From: Hansschlegelia beijingensis
Lineage (GTDB): Bacteria > Pseudomonadota > Alphaproteobacteria > Rhizobiales > Methylopilaceae
Length of the DNA stretch: 64,000 nt
Assembly (NCBI RefSeq): GCF_014196425.1
Contig: NZ_JACIDR010000002.1
Coordinates: 372,001 to 436,000, forward strand
Direction of reading: 5' to 3'
Shown here piece by piece: positions 1 through 10,005 of this stretch (the first letter of the stretch is position 1; every line of letters starts with the position of its first letter). The notes under the pieces were generated by a model. It was not told where the DNA came from and did not search any database. It saw only the letters and a program-made list of their open reading frames with translations. The translations under genes and the position numbers were made by a program.

Positions 1-237
1 ACGGGCCGTTCTGCTGCGTCGCGCGCCATCTCGCATCCTCATTGTGTCGTCGAACGGCGGCTCCCCGCCGGTCGGCAGACATTGGCGCACCCGGCTTGAA
101 AGCCGCGTGAAGCGAACGGGTCGCAATCGCCCGATCCTCTTCACCGTCCGGAAAGGCAGTTGCGACGACGAATGTCGATGTCGCCTCGACGGACGGGCCG
201 TGCCACATACCGCGCCGCAACCAGGACGGAGCGGGGC

Positions 238-1281
238 ATGGCCGGAGCAGGTCGTTTCTTCGAGGACTTCGTGGTCGGCGACGTGATCAGGCACGCCACC
301 CCGCGGACCGTCACGGTCGGCGACGTCGCGCTCAACCAGGCGCTCTACGGCAACCGCTTCGTGGTGCAGTCCTCCGACGCGTTCGCGCAGGCGGTCGGTT
401 ATCCGCGCAGCCCGGTCGACGACCTGATCGCCTTCCATGTGGTGTTCGGCAAGACCGTCCCGGACGTGTCGCTGAACGCCTTCGCCAATCTGGGCTACGC
501 CGCCGGCCGCTTCCTGGCGCCGGTGTTTCCGGGCGACACGCTCGTCTCGACCTCGGAGGTGATCGGCGTGCGGCCGACGTCCAAGGGGGACGCGGGCGTC
601 GTCTGGGTCCGCACGAGGGGCGCCCGCGCCGACGGCGCGCCGGTGCTGGAATATGTCCGCTGGGTTCTGGTCCGCGTGCAGGGCGGCCGGCCGCTGCCGG
701 AGCCCGTCGTCCCGACCCTCCCGAGCGCGGTCGATCCGTCAGAGCTCGGCGGGGCGTGCCCGCGCATCGACCGCGCCGCGTGGGACGACGTCCAGGCGGG
801 CGGCGCGCGGCGCTTCGACGACTACGCGGTCGGCGAGAAGATCGACCATGTCGACGGCATGACGATCGAAGAGGCCGAGCACCAGCTCGCGACCCGGCTG
901 TGGCAGAACACGGCCCGGGTGCATTTCGACGGCTACGCGCAGAAGAACAGCAAGCTGGGCCGCCGGCTGGTCTATGGCGGCCACGTCATCAGCCTGGCCC
1001 GGAGCCTGAGCTTCAACGGCCTGGAGAACGCGTTTCACATCGCCGGCGTCAATGGCGGCCGGCACGTCGCGCCGATCTTCGCCGGAGACACGCTCTACGC
1101 CTGGTCCGAGATCGTCGACAAGCAGCCCCTTCCGGGCCGCGACGACGTCGGGGCCTTGCGGGTGCGCGTCACCGGCCTGAAGGACTGCCCGCCGACGGAT
1201 TTCCCGCGCGCCACGCCGGACGGGAAGGATCATCCGGCGGTGGTGCTCGATCTGGATCTCTGGCTCCTGATCCCGCGCTAG
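238..1281 (+). CDS. mcd: Mesaconyl-CoA hydratase (beta-methylmalyl-CoA dehydratase), MaoC family
   Basis: Interconverts beta-methylmalyl-CoA and mesaconyl-CoA in the ethylmalonyl-CoA pathway of acetyl-CoA assimilation and glyoxylate regeneration. The 347-residue protein holds two hot-dog MaoC-like halves, roughly residues 5-150 and 185-335. Recognisable stretches are FFEDFVVGD, HATPRTVTVGDVAL, VGEKIDHVDGMTIEEAEH, YGGHVISLARSLSFNG and FAGDTLYAWSE, which match my memory of the methylobacterial enzyme; length is also as expected (about 345). An ATG 78 bases upstream of the chosen one is in frame, but the residues between are Arg-rich and unlike the family, and GGAGCGGGG sits just before ATG 238. 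It converges on the TetR gene, with stops five bases apart. No other pathway gene is in the window. Confidence 0.82.
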   Translation: MAGAGRFFEDFVVGDVIRHATPRTVTVGDVALNQALYGNRFVVQSSDAFAQAVGYPRSPVDDLIAFHVVFGKTVPDVSLNAFANLGYAAGRFLAPVFPGDTLVSTSEVIGVRPTSKGDAGVVWVRTRGARADGAPVLEYVRWVLVRVQGGRPLPEPVVPTLPSAVDPSELGGACPRIDRAAWDDVQAGGARRFDDYAVGEKIDHVDGMTIEEAEHQLATRLWQNTARVHFDGYAQKNSKLGRRLVYGGHVISLARSLSFNGLENAFHIAGVNGGRHVAPIFAGDTLYAWSEIVDKQPLPGRDDVGALRVRVTGLKDCPPTDFPRATPDGKDHPAVVLDLDLWLLIPR

Positions 1282-1285
1282 CGGC

Positions 1286-2017
1286 TCAGGCTGCCTCCAG
1301 CGCGGGATCGCTGGCCGGGGCGCGGCGTCGTTCGCTGCCGTCCCCCGAATGCAGCCGGCGGAGCACGGCGCGGACCCCCGCATCCTGCGTCTCCGCGATC
1401 TGCCGGATCTCGTCGGCGTCGCTGAGCCAGCGCGGCGTGCGGAAGACATGCTCGCGCACCCGGATCATGGTCATCGCGTTCTGCAGGGCGATCATCAGCA
1501 TGCGCTCGCCCTCCAGCATCGGCTTGCCGGCCAGCGTCGGGAGGCCCTCCTCCCGGCGCCACTCGGCCAGCATGGCGGTCCAGAGCGGCAGGCTCTTCCT
1601 CGCGCTGAGGTGGATCGGCTCCGGATAGGCGTCGAGCCCGGCGCGGAAGAACAGACGGGTGGCGGTCGGCGTCATGCGCGGCAGCATGTGGCCGTAGACC
1701 TCCGCGACGCGGTCCACCATGGGCGCGCCGGCCGACTCCTCGAAACGCTCGAGCGCGCCGACGCTCCAGTGCTCCTGGAACACCTCGACGAACACGGCGT
1801 CGATCAGCTCGTTCTTGCTGCCGAAATAGCGGTAAAGCAGCGCCTGCGTCACCCCGATCGAGGCGGCCAGGTCGCGGGTCGGTCCGCTGAAGCCGTTTTC
1901 TGCGAAGAACTGACAGGCGGCCGCGATGATCTGCGCCCGTCGCACGTCGCCGGCGAGCCGTGCGGCCCGGGGCCGGGCAGCCGGTTCGTCGCGGCCCATG
2001 ATCGCCGTGACCGTCAT
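1286..2017 (-). CDS. TetR/AcrR-family transcriptional regulator
   Basis: Predicted DNA-binding repressor of 243 residues. The N-terminal TetR helix-turn-helix is clear at about residues 25-75 (RRAQIIAAACQFFAENGFSG, then ASIGVTQALLYRYFGSKNEL). The C-terminal ligand or dimer domain is not assignable to a subfamily. Start at 2017 is favoured by a GGGAG five to six bases upstream; a second in-frame ATG lies at 1999. It is divergent from sdhC across a 239-bp gap and convergent with mcd, so its target could be itself, sdhCDAB or something distant. The ligand is unknown. Confidence 0.85.
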   Translation of the reverse strand: MTVTAIMGRDEPAARPRAARLAGDVRRAQIIAAACQFFAENGFSGPTRDLAASIGVTQALLYRYFGSKNELIDAVFVEVFQEHWSVGALERFEESAGAPMVDRVAEVYGHMLPRMTPTATRLFFRAGLDAYPEPIHLSARKSLPLWTAMLAEWRREEGLPTLAGKPMLEGERMLMIALQNAMTMIRVREHVFRTPRWLSDADEIRQIAETQDAGVRAVLRRLHSGDGSERRRAPASDPALEAA

Positions 2018-2256
2018 GTCTACTCCCGCGTCCGAGTGCGCCCGCAGCTTGAAGAGAAAGGAAGTCGAACCGGCGTAACAGTTAGGGCCGCCCCTTAGCG
2101 ACACTATGACGCAGGTCCGATGAAATTTTCCTTTCGTGGGGCGCGCCGGCGATTCGCCTTCTACCAAAGAGGCCCTCTGCGCCGAGGCGGGAGCGTTGCG
2201 CTGCGCCGCACCATCGGTTAGTTGCTGTCCGCGCACTTCGAGAAGGTCCAAAACAG

Positions 2257-2673
2257 ATGGACTCGCCGAAAGCGGCTCCTACGGGGGCCCGGCCGCTGTC
2301 TCCGCATCTGCAGATCTATCGGCCGATGCTGTCGATGATGATGTCGATCGTGCATCGCATCACCGGAGGCGCGCTTTACTTCGGAACCGCTCTGATCGCG
2401 ATCTGGCTGGTCGCGGCGGCCTCGGGACCTTCCGCGTTCGCCACCGTCCAGGGGATCTACGGGTCGATACCCGGTCTGCTGGTCCTGTTTTTCTACACCT
2501 GGGCGCTTATCCATCATGCGCTCGGCGGCGTGCGGCACCTGATCTGGGACACCGGCCACGGCTTCGAGCCCCGGGAGCGCGAACTGCTCTATCGGCTGAC
2601 GCTCGGCGGCTCGGTCGCGCTGACGCTGTTGATCTGGACGGTCGGCTACCTGGTCCGCGGCGGCGCAGGCTGA
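2257..2673 (+). CDS. sdhC: Succinate dehydrogenase cytochrome b556 subunit
   Basis: Membrane anchor of complex II that binds heme b and ubiquinone together with SdhD. The 138-residue protein carries the SdhC signature RPLSPHLQIYRP near residues 12-23, the quinone-site Ser30/Arg34 pair in SIVHR, and HALGGVRHLIWD, where His87 aligns with the known heme ligand. Three membrane spans are visible at about residues 30-55, 70-95 and 112-135. It is first in sdhCDAB, 11 bases before sdhD. The divergent gap upstream to the TetR gene presumably holds the operon promoter, but no convincing boxes are visible. Confidence 0.95.
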   Translation: MDSPKAAPTGARPLSPHLQIYRPMLSMMMSIVHRITGGALYFGTALIAIWLVAAASGPSAFATVQGIYGSIPGLLVLFFYTWALIHHALGGVRHLIWDTGHGFEPRERELLYRLTLGGSVALTLLIWTVGYLVRGGAG

Positions 2674-2684
2674 AGGAGACGCTC

Positions 2685-3059
2685 ATGAGGACGCCCCTCG
2701 GCCACGTCCGCGGACTCGGCGCCGCGAAGGCCGGCACCGAGCATTTCTGGATGCAGCGCATGACCGCGGTGGCGAACCTCCCGCTGACGCTCCTCTTCGT
2801 GGCCGTCGTGGTCGCCCTGTCCGGGTCGAGCCACGCGGGCGCGACCGCGATGCTCGGCTCGCCCTGGATCGCGATCCCGATGCTGCTCCTCACCCTCTCG
2901 GTGACCTTCCACATGCGCATCGGCATGCAGGTCATCATCGAGGATTACGTGCATGACGAGCTGCTGAAGCCGATCGCCATCATGGCGAACAGCTTCTTCG
3001 CCGTGGCTGTCGGGCTCGCCAGCGTGTTCGCGCTGCTCAAGATCAGTTTCGGGGTCTGA
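2685..3059 (+). CDS. sdhD: Succinate dehydrogenase hydrophobic membrane anchor subunit
   Basis: Second membrane anchor of complex II, 124 residues with three spans (about 28-47, 58-80 and 96-119). His76 and Asp87-Tyr88 in FHMRIGMQVIIEDYVHDE match the heme and quinone ligands of the family. The ATG at 2685 follows GAAGGAG and gives the usual family N-terminus; the frame stays open further upstream inside sdhC, but that extension is only sdhC read out of frame. It lies between sdhC and sdhA, three bases before the sdhA start. Confidence 0.93.
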   Translation: MRTPLGHVRGLGAAKAGTEHFWMQRMTAVANLPLTLLFVAVVVALSGSSHAGATAMLGSPWIAIPMLLLTLSVTFHMRIGMQVIIEDYVHDELLKPIAIMANSFFAVAVGLASVFALLKISFGV

Positions 3060-3062
3060 GCC

Positions 3063-4904
3063 GTGGCCGGACCCGCAAGCTCCTTCAGGAATGTCGCCGC
3101 GCCGGCCGTGAACGGCCGCGCCTATCCGTTCACCGACCACATGTTCGACGTTCTGGTGGTGGGCGCCGGCGGCGCCGGCCTGCGGGCCGTCGTCGGCTGC
3201 TCGGAGGCGGGGCTCAAGACCGGCTGCATCACCAAGGTGTTTCCGACGCGCAGCCACACGGTGGCCGCGCAGGGCGGCATCTCGGCCGCGCTCGGCAACA
3301 TGGGCGAGGACGACTGGCGCTTCCACATGTACGACACCGTCAAGGGCTCCGACTGGCTCGGGGACCAGGACGCGATCGAGTACCTCGTCCGCAACGCGCC
3401 GGCCGCCGTCTACGAGCTCGAGCACTGGGGCGTGCCGTTCTCGCGCACCGAGGACGGCAAGATCTACCAGCGGCCGTTCGGCGGCATGACGACCCATTAC
3501 GGCAAGGGCACCGCGCAGCGCACCTGCGCGGCCGCCGACCGCACCGGCCACGCCATCCTGCACACGCTTTACGGCGCGGCTCTGAAGGCGAACGCGCAGT
3601 TCTTCATCGAGTACTTCGCGATCGACCTGATGATGGACGAGGAAGGCGCCTGCGTCGGCGTCGTGGCCCTCAGGATGGATGACGGGACGCTGCACCGCTT
3701 CCAGGCGAAGCGCACGATTCTGGCGACCGGCGGCTACGGCCGCGCCTACTTCTCCGCGACCTCCGCCCACACCTGCACGGGCGACGGCAACGCCATGGTG
3801 CTGCGCGCCGGCCTGCCGCTGCAGGACATGGAGTTCGTGCAGTTCCACCCGACCGGCATCTATGGCGCGGGCTGCCTGATCACCGAAGGCGCGCGCGGCG
3901 AAGGCGGCTACCTGACCAATTCCGAGGGCGAGCGCTTCATGGAGCGCTACGCGCCGTCGGCCAAGGACCTCGCCTCACGCGACGTGGTCTCGCGCTCGAT
4001 GACCATCGAGATCCGCGAAGGCCGTGGGGTCGGCAAGAACAAGGACCACATCTACCTGCACCTCGACCACCTCGATCCCGCGATCCTGCACGAGCGGCTG
4101 CCGGGCATCTCCGAGAGCGCCCAGATCTTCGCCGGCGTGGACCTGACGCGGGAGCCGATCCCGGTGCTGCCGACGGTGCACTACAACATGGGCGGCATCC
4201 CGACGAACTTCCACGGCGAGGTGCTGACCAAGGTCGACGGCGATCCGGATTCGGTGGTGCAGGGCCTGATGGCGATCGGCGAGGCGGCCTGCGTGTCGGT
4301 GCACGGCGCGAACCGGCTTGGCTCCAACTCGCTGATCGACCTCGTGGTGTTCGGCCGCGCGACGGCCGACCGCTGCGCCGAGCTGGTCGAGCCGAACAGC
4401 CGGCATCCGGAGCTGCCGCGCGGGGCGTCGGACCCCGCGCTCGCCCGGCTGGACCGGCTGCGGCACGCCTCCGGCGGCACGCCGACGGCCCAGCTCCGCC
4501 TGAAGATGCAGAAGGTGATGCAGTCGAACTGCGCCGTCTTCCGCACCGGCGAGGTGCTGGAGGAAGGCCGCGGCCTGATCCACGACGTCTGGTCCGGCTC
4601 CGACGACGTCGGCATCACGGACCGCTCGCTGATCTGGAACTCGGACCTGATCGAGACGCTGGAATTCGACAATCTGATCGCGCAGGCCGTCGTGACGATG
4701 GAGAGCGCCGCGAACCGTCAGGAAAGCCGCGGCGCCCACGCCCGCGAGGACTTCCCGGACCGCGACGACAAGCAGTGGATGAAGCATACGCTGGCCTGGG
4801 CCGACATGGAGACCCGTGAGGTCTCGATCGACTACCGGCCCGTGCATACCTACACGATGACGAACGACATCCAGTACATCGAGCCGAAGGCGCGGGTTTA
4901 TTGA
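3063..4904 (+). CDS. sdhA: Succinate dehydrogenase flavoprotein subunit
   Basis: Catalytic subunit of complex II, oxidising succinate to fumarate with covalently bound FAD. The 613-residue product has the dinucleotide fold [11 protein letters not shown] near residue 32, the flavinylation segment [17 protein letters not shown], the active-site region [22 protein letters not shown], and the C-terminal R-P-V-H-T-Y-T-M ending typical of the family. A GTG start at 3063 is used here, three bases after the sdhD stop; the next ATG would cut into the FAD fold, so the early GTG is preferred. Third gene of sdhCDAB. Confidence 0.96.
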   Translation: MAGPASSFRNVAAPAVNGRAYPFTDHMFDVLVVGAGGAGLRAVVGCSEAGLKTGCITKVFPTRSHTVAAQGGISAALGNMGEDDWRFHMYDTVKGSDWLGDQDAIEYLVRNAPAAVYELEHWGVPFSRTEDGKIYQRPFGGMTTHYGKGTAQRTCAAADRTGHAILHTLYGAALKANAQFFIEYFAIDLMMDEEGACVGVVALRMDDGTLHRFQAKRTILATGGYGRAYFSATSAHTCTGDGNAMVLRAGLPLQDMEFVQFHPTGIYGAGCLITEGARGEGGYLTNSEGERFMERYAPSAKDLASRDVVSRSMTIEIREGRGVGKNKDHIYLHLDHLDPAILHERLPGISESAQIFAGVDLTREPIPVLPTVHYNMGGIPTNFHGEVLTKVDGDPDSVVQGLMAIGEAACVSVHGANRLGSNSLIDLVVFGRATADRCAELVEPNSRHPELPRGASDPALARLDRLRHASGGTPTAQLRLKMQKVMQSNCAVFRTGEVLEEGRGLIHDVWSGSDDVGITDRSLIWNSDLIETLEFDNLIAQAVVTMESAANRQESRGAHAREDFPDRDDKQWMKHTLAWADMETREVSIDYRPVHTYTMTNDIQYIEPKARVY

Positions 4905-4966
4905 GCGCGTCCGCGTCGGCCGGCGCATCGAGAGGCGCTCCGATCCCGGTCGGGGCCTGAAGGAAC

Positions 4967-5749
4967 ATGGTCCAGCTCACCCTCCCGAAGAATTCGCGGA
5001 TCACCGAAGGCAAGACCTGGCCGAAGCCTCAGGCCAAGAACGTCACGCCGTTCAAGGTCTATCGCTGGAACCCGGACGACGGCATGAACCCGCGCGTCGA
5101 CACCTTCTGGGTCGACCGGGACGACTGCGGCCCGATGGTTCTGGACGGCCTCATCTGGATCAAGTCGAACGTCGACTCGACGCTGACCTTCCGGCGCTCC
5201 TGCCGTGAGGGCATCTGCGGCTCCTGCGCGATGAACATCGACGGGACCAACACGCTCGCATGCACCAAGGGCATGGACGACTGCGCAGGCGGCAAGATCG
5301 TCAAGATCTACCCGCTGCCGCACATGCCGGTGGTCAAGGACCTCGTCCCCGACCTCACCCAGTTCTACGCCCAGCACGCCTCGATCGAGCCCTGGCTCAA
5401 GACCGACACCCGCGAGCCGGGCGCCGAGTGGCGGCAGTCGCGCGAGGACCGGGCGAAGCTCGACGGCCTTTACGAGTGCATCCTGTGCGCCTGCTGCACC
5501 ACGTCGTGCCCGAGCTACTGGTGGAACGGCGACCGCTATCTGGGCCCCGCGGCGCTGCTGCAGGCCTATCGCTGGCTGGTCGACAGCCGCGACGAGCGCA
5601 CCGGCCAACGCCTGGACGAGCTCGAGGACCCGTTCCGCCTCTACCGCTGCCACACCATCATGAACTGCGCCAAGACCTGTCCGAAGGGCCTGAACCCCGC
5701 GAAGGCGATCGCGCAGATCAAGCAGCTGATGGTCGCGCGGCAGTTCTGA
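4967..5749 (+). CDS. sdhB: Succinate dehydrogenase iron-sulfur subunit
   Basis: Passes electrons from SdhA flavin to the membrane quinone site. The 260-residue protein has the [2Fe-2S] ligands in [15 protein letters not shown] plus a later Cys (about residues 75-98), the [4Fe-4S] ligands in [16 protein letters not shown], and the last cluster's ligands in [17 protein letters not shown]. Length is normal. A 62-bp spacer separates it from sdhA and it closes the operon. No clear intrinsic terminator follows. Confidence 0.96.
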   Translation: MVQLTLPKNSRITEGKTWPKPQAKNVTPFKVYRWNPDDGMNPRVDTFWVDRDDCGPMVLDGLIWIKSNVDSTLTFRRSCREGICGSCAMNIDGTNTLACTKGMDDCAGGKIVKIYPLPHMPVVKDLVPDLTQFYAQHASIEPWLKTDTREPGAEWRQSREDRAKLDGLYECILCACCTTSCPSYWWNGDRYLGPAALLQAYRWLVDSRDERTGQRLDELEDPFRLYRCHTIMNCAKTCPKGLNPAKAIAQIKQLMVARQF

Positions 5750-5889
5750 GCAGCCTGGAGCCGGACGAGACCCGCCCCGCTGGTCGGCCTCGCCCGCGCG
5801 TGCGCCGATAATTTAGGCGTGCCTACCGGTCGACGCGCTGCGGGCGCGCCCTTAGCTCCCTGTGGTCCACATGGGCAAGGGAGGGTGCA

Positions 5890-6063
5890 ATGAACGACTC
5901 CGTCGAGCAGGATCATCCCTGGACGCTCGAAAACGTGCAGCAGCTGCAGGAGCTCGCGCGGGAAAAGGCGCCGGCCGCCCTGATCGCCATGCGCCTGCGC
6001 AGGTCGCAATCCGACGTCCACGCCAAAGCGTCGGAACTCGGGCTGATGCTGGCCGCCGAGTGA
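5890..6063 (+). CDS. Small GcrA/SANT-like helix-turn-helix protein (57 aa)
   Basis: A 57-residue gene with an excellent ribosome-binding site (GGAGG five bases before ATG). Translation gives a tryptophan-anchored motif followed by a helix-turn-helix: PWTLENVQQLQELA (residues 10-23) and LIAMRLRRSQSDVHAKASEL (31-50), ending LGLMLAAE. The pattern W-T-x-E-x-V-x2-L, then I-A-x2-L, then V-x2-K-x3-LGL matches the N-terminal DNA-binding domain of GcrA and of small Myb/SANT-like proteins common in Hyphomicrobiales. The C-terminal tail of true GcrA, which contacts sigma factor, is absent. It stands alone between sdhB and the 3' end of pheT and directly precedes a dense GANTC cluster. The DNA-binding role is inferred. 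Confidence 0.7.
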   Translation: MNDSVEQDHPWTLENVQQLQELAREKAPAALIAMRLRRSQSDVHAKASELGLMLAAE

Positions 6064-6170
6064 GCTTTGACCTCGTCCGGCCCGGGCGTTCATCTCGCCC
6101 GGACCGGAGTCTTTCAAAGACCGTGGTTAACAATGCCTTGCAGTATGAGGCCCGCGCCGAGTCGAGATGC

Positions 6171-6236
6171 GAACGAATCGGGAATCAGCGATTCGTCCGC
6201 GATTCGTTCTTCATGGAACGAATCGTGATTCGACTC
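6171..6236. repeat. GANTC-rich cluster of GAACGAATCG palindromes
   Basis: The 10-mer GAACGAATCG and its complement recur: 6171-6180 forward, 6189-6196 (8 of 10, complement), 6200-6209 complement, 6216-6225 forward. The last two form a perfect 10-bp inverted repeat with a 6-base loop. Seven GANTC sites fall within 6175-6236 (at 6175, 6182, 6190, 6201, 6220, 6227, 6232). Four more flank them at 6107, 6159, 6264 and 6317. The array lies between the convergent 3' ends of the GcrA-like gene and pheT, so it is not an obvious promoter for either. Confidence 0.8.
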
Positions 6237-6335
6237 TGAGCCGCCGGGCACGACGGCGCCGGAGACTCAGCGACGCGCCTCGTCGATCGCCCGAATACTC
6301 TCGGGCCGCGCCTCAGGACTCTGGCCCTGCTCGTC

Positions 6336-8756
6336 TCAGCCGCGAAGCGTCGCGCCGGTGGCCTTGGCGACCTGCGCCACGATGCGCTCCGCGACCGCTT
6401 CGATCTCGGCGTCGGTCAGCGTCTTCTCGCGCGGCTGCAGGGTGACCGCGAGCGCGAGCGAGACCTTGCCCTCCGGCACCCCCGGTCCCTCGTAGCGATC
6501 GAACAGATCGACCCGCGTGACGAGCTTGCGGTCCGCGGCCTGGGCGGCGCGGATCAGCTCGGCGGCTGGCGTGTCGCGGTCGGCGAGGAAGGCGAAGTCG
6601 CGCGAAAGCGGCTGCAGCGCCGAGCCCTCGAAGGGCGGCTTGGCGCGCGTCGGCTTCGCCTTCGGCTGCGGAAGCGCGTCAAGGATGAGCTCGAAGCCGA
6701 CCAGCGGTCCTGAAGCGCCAAGGGCCTGAAGAGCGCGCGGGTGGAGCTCACCGAAAGCGCCGAGAACGACCTTTGGCCCCAGCTGCAAGGCTGCCGAGCG
6801 GCCCGGGTGGAACCAGGCCGGCGCCGCGCCCTGCGCGATCTGGACCGCCGTGGGAGACACGCCGAGCGCCGCGAGCGCCGCAAGCGCGTCGCCCTTGGCG
6901 TCGAACGCGTCGACGGGCAGCGTCGCCTCGCCCCAATGCCTGCCGGCGCCGCGCGCCTTCGCGGTCCCGCGGCGGACGCCGGCCGCCGACATGCGCTGGT
7001 CCTCGGGACGGTCGCCCAGGAAGGTCTGGCCGACCTCGAACAGCGCCACGTCTCCGACGCCGCGGTCGGCGTTGCGCTGCGCCGCCGCGATCAGGGCCGG
7101 CAGCAGGCTCGGCCGCATGTCCGAGAGGTCCGCCGAGATGGGATTGGCGAGCGCGAGCTCCGCCCTGCCGCCCCCGAAGGCTTCCGCCTCCTTGCGCGAC
7201 ACGAAGGACCACGTCACGGCCTCGACCAGGCCGCGGGCCGCAAGCGTGCGCCGGGCGTTGCGCGCGCGGCGCTGGATCAGGCTGAGCCTTGCGCCCGAAA
7301 CGCTGGCGCCCGCCGGCAGCGGCGTCGCGGCCACGCGGTCGAGCCCGATGATCCGCACGACCTCCTCGACCAGGTCAGCCTTGCCCTCGACGTCGGGCCG
7401 CCAGCTCGGAACGGCGACCTTGAGGCGGTCCCCCTGGCCGGTGACCCAGAAGCCCAGCATGCTGAGCGTCGCCTTGATCTCCGCCGGAGCGAGATCGAGA
7501 CCGGCGAGCCGTCGCACCTCGGAGACGGGGAAGTCGATGATCAGGTTCCGCTCGGGAACGGCGCCGGCCGAGACGATCTCGGAGGCCTCTCCGCCGCAGA
7601 ACTCCAGCACAAGCTGGGTCGCGAGCTCGAGGCCGGGCAGCGCGAAGGCCGGATCGACGCCGCGCTCGAAGCGGTAGCGGGCGTCGGAATTGACGTTCAG
7701 CGCGCGGCCGGTGCGGGCGATGTTGAGCGGGTCCCAGAGGGCGCTCTCGATCAGGACGTCGGTCGTGTCCTGGTCACAGCCGGTGGCGGCGCCGCCGATG
7801 ACGCCCGCGAGCGACTGCACGCCGTTGTCGTCGGCGATGACGCACATCGTCTCGTCGACCGCATAGGTCTTGCCGTCGAGCGCGAGGAAGCTTTCGCCGC
7901 GGCGGCCACGGCGCACCACGAGGTCGCCCTTCACCTTGGCGGCGTCGAACACGTGCAGCGGCCGGTTGCGGTCGAACGTCATGTAGTTGGTGACGTCCAC
8001 CAGCGCGTTGATAGGCTTCTGGCCGATCGCCTTGAGGCGTCGGCGCAACCACTCGGGCGACTGGCCGTTCCGGACCCCGCGCACCAGGCGTAGGGCGAAG
8101 AACGGCGACAGCGGCTCCGCGTCGCCGAAATCGAAGCGCACAGCGGTCGGGCACGGGAAGGCGCCCGCGACCGGCTTGATGACGGGGTCGCGCAGTTCGC
8201 CGATCTCGGCGGCCGCGAGGTCACGCGCGACGCCGTGGACGCCGAGGCAGTCCGGCCGGTTCGGCGTGACGGCGATCTCGATCACCGGATCGTCCAGCCC
8301 CACCATGGGCGCGAAGGGTCGGCCGACCGGCGCGTTCTCGGGCAGCTCCATGATGCCGTCATGGTCGTCGCCGAGGCCGAGCTCGCGCGAGGAGCACAGC
8401 ATGCCGCCCGAGGCGACGCCGCGGATCTCGGACGCGCCGAGCTTGACGCCGCTCGCCGGGATCACCGTGCCGGGCGCGGCGAACACCACCTTGAGGCCCT
8501 GCCGCGCGTTCGGAGCGCCGCACACCACCTGCAACGGCGCGCCCTTGCCGACGTCGACCATGCAGACCTGGAGCTTGTCGGCGTTCGGGTGCCGCCTGGC
8601 CTCCAGGATGTGGCCGACGATGAAGGCCGACAGATCGCCCGCCTTGTCCTCGACGTCCTCGACCTCGAGCCCGACGCGCGTCAGCGTGTCGGTGACCGTC
8701 TTGAGGTCAGCGTCGCCGCCAAGGTGCTCTTTCAGCCAGGAGAGGGAGAACTTCAC
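6336..8756 (-). CDS. pheT: Phenylalanyl-tRNA synthetase beta subunit
   Basis: Non-catalytic but editing and tRNA-binding subunit of the alpha2-beta2 enzyme that charges tRNA-Phe. At 806 residues it has full length: N-terminal EMAP/tRNA-binding domain (about 40-150, with [14 protein letters not shown]), B3/B4 editing domain (about 210-375), B5 domain, catalytic-like core, and C-terminal ferredoxin-fold anticodon-binding domain (about 710-805). Its ATG overlaps the pheS stop by four bases (ATGA), so the two are translationally coupled. It is last in rpmI-rplT-pheS-pheT. Confidence 0.96.
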   Translation of the reverse strand: MKFSLSWLKEHLGGDADLKTVTDTLTRVGLEVEDVEDKAGDLSAFIVGHILEARRHPNADKLQVCMVDVGKGAPLQVVCGAPNARQGLKVVFAAPGTVIPASGVKLGASEIRGVASGGMLCSSRELGLGDDHDGIMELPENAPVGRPFAPMVGLDDPVIEIAVTPNRPDCLGVHGVARDLAAAEIGELRDPVIKPVAGAFPCPTAVRFDFGDAEPLSPFFALRLVRGVRNGQSPEWLRRRLKAIGQKPINALVDVTNYMTFDRNRPLHVFDAAKVKGDLVVRRGRRGESFLALDGKTYAVDETMCVIADDNGVQSLAGVIGGAATGCDQDTTDVLIESALWDPLNIARTGRALNVNSDARYRFERGVDPAFALPGLELATQLVLEFCGGEASEIVSAGAVPERNLIIDFPVSEVRRLAGLDLAPAEIKATLSMLGFWVTGQGDRLKVAVPSWRPDVEGKADLVEEVVRIIGLDRVAATPLPAGASVSGARLSLIQRRARNARRTLAARGLVEAVTWSFVSRKEAEAFGGGRAELALANPISADLSDMRPSLLPALIAAAQRNADRGVGDVALFEVGQTFLGDRPEDQRMSAAGVRRGTAKARGAGRHWGEATLPVDAFDAKGDALAALAALGVSPTAVQIAQGAAPAWFHPGRSAALQLGPKVVLGAFGELHPRALQALGASGPLVGFELILDALPQPKAKPTRAKPPFEGSALQPLSRDFAFLADRDTPAAELIRAAQAADRKLVTRVDLFDRYEGPGVPEGKVSLALAVTLQPREKTLTDAEIEAVAERIVAQVAKATGATLRG

Positions 8757-9844
8757 GACGACAGCCCTCCCGCGAGCGTCGGGAAGTCGAGCGCACGGAA
8801 CCCGTAATGCGAGAGCCAGCGGGCGTCGGCGCCGAACAGGTCGCGCAGATCGGGCATGCCGTATTTCAGCATCGCGATGCGGTCGATGCCGATGCCCCAG
8901 GCGAAGCCCTGCCAGACGTCAGGGTCGAGACCACAGTTCCTGAGCACGTTGGGGTGCACCATGCCGCAACCGAGAATCTCGAGCCAGTCGTCGCCCTCGC
9001 CGATGCGGATCTCGTTCGGCAGCTTGCGGCAGCGGACGTCGACTTCCATCGAGGGTTCGGTGAAGGGGAAGAAGGACGGGCGGAAGCGCAGCTCGACCGA
9101 CGGCACCTCGAAGAAGGTCTTGAGGAACTCCTCCAGAACCCACTTCAGGTGGCCGAGATGGGCGCCGCGGTCGATCACCAGCCCCTCGACCTGATGGAAC
9201 ATCGGCGTGTGCGTCTGGTCCATGTCGAAGCGGTAGGTGCGGCCGGGGCAGATCACCCGGATCGGCGGCTCCTGGGACTGCATCGTGCGGATCTGCACCG
9301 GGCTGGTGTGCGTCCGCAGCAGCAGACGTTCGCCGTTCTCCTTCTCCGGCAGGAAGAAGGTGTCGTGCATCTCGCGCGCCGGATGCCCGACGGGGAAGTT
9401 CAGCTTGGTGAAGTTGAGATCGTCGGTCTCGATGTCCGGACCTTCGGCGACCGAGAACCCCATCGCGGAGAAGATCGCCACGAGCTCGTCGGTGACCTGG
9501 CTGACCGGATGGATGCGGCCGGTCTCGAGCGGGCTCTCGCGCACCGGGAGCGAGACGTCGAGCGTTTCGGCGGCGAGCCGCGCCTCGAGCGCGGCGTCCG
9601 CGAGCGCCGTCTTCTTCTCCGCGATGGCGGCGGCGACGCGGTCGCGCAGCGCGTTCAGCGCCGGGCCCACGGTCTTGCGCTGCTCGGGGTCCATGCCGCC
9701 GAGCGTCTTCATCTTCTCGGAGACGGAGCCCTTCTTGCCGAGCGCCGCGACGCGCACGGCTTCGAGCGCGGCCTCGTCGGACGCCGCGCCGACAGACGCA
9801 AGGATTTCGGCTTCGAGGGAGTTCAGGCTGTCGATGTCGGACAT
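8753..9844 (-). CDS. pheS: Phenylalanyl-tRNA synthetase alpha subunit
   Basis: Catalytic class II synthetase subunit that activates phenylalanine. The 363-residue product has an N-terminal coiled coil (about 1-90) and the class II core, with motif 2 around [20 protein letters not shown] and motif 3 around [20 protein letters not shown] 9844 gives the usual MSDIDSL-type beginning. An in-frame ATG 90 bases upstream would add Pro/Ala/Gly-rich residues and is rejected, although no strong ribosome-binding site precedes 9844. Three palindromes lie between it and rplT. Confidence 0.95.
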   Translation of the reverse strand: MSDIDSLNSLEAEILASVGAASDEAALEAVRVAALGKKGSVSEKMKTLGGMDPEQRKTVGPALNALRDRVAAAIAEKKTALADAALEARLAAETLDVSLPVRESPLETGRIHPVSQVTDELVAIFSAMGFSVAEGPDIETDDLNFTKLNFPVGHPAREMHDTFFLPEKENGERLLLRTHTSPVQIRTMQSQEPPIRVICPGRTYRFDMDQTHTPMFHQVEGLVIDRGAHLGHLKWVLEEFLKTFFEVPSVELRFRPSFFPFTEPSMEVDVRCRKLPNEIRIGEGDDWLEILGCGMVHPNVLRNCGLDPDVWQGFAWGIGIDRIAMLKYGMPDLRDLFGADARWLSHYGFRALDFPTLAGGLSS

Positions 9845-9907
9845 GGAGGGCGCCGGATCCCGATACGGCGCCGTGTTCGCGACAACGGCGCCTCCACCCG
9901 CGGCGTC

Positions 9908-9987
9908 GTCCTCCGGTCCGACCGGAGGACCCATGTCGGGTCCGGAGCTCTACGCCTGAGATGGATCCTCCGGACGAGCCGGAGGAT
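9908..9987. repeat. Two TCCTCCGG/CCGGAGGA palindromes
   Basis: Two perfect hairpins lie in the rplT-pheS spacer. One has a 10-bp stem at 9908-9917/9921-9930 with a 3-base loop; the other has a 9-bp stem at 9965-9973/9979-9987 with a 5-base loop. They share the core TCCTCCGG...CCGGAGGA. A third copy with one wobble pair occurs after rho at 34049-34071, so this looks like a dispersed palindromic repeat. Confidence 0.7.
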
Positions 9988-10005
9988 GACGAGCTCTATG
10001 GGGGA

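Noticed and set aside
1-237. Short open frames at the left edge
   Set aside because: They overlap each other and the mcd start, lack ribosome-binding sites and have no recognisable protein; treated as spacer.
2136-2684. Open extension upstream of sdhD
   Set aside because: It is sdhC read out of frame; sdhD has its own ribosome-binding site and family-type start at 2685.
6126-6140. TTAA-N7-TTGC as a second CtrA box
   Set aside because: Second half matches only two of four bases; not supported.
6741-8093. 450-codon open frame on plus opposite pheT
   Set aside because: Antisense shadow of a high-GC gene; the Arg/Gly/Ala-rich product has no family resemblance.
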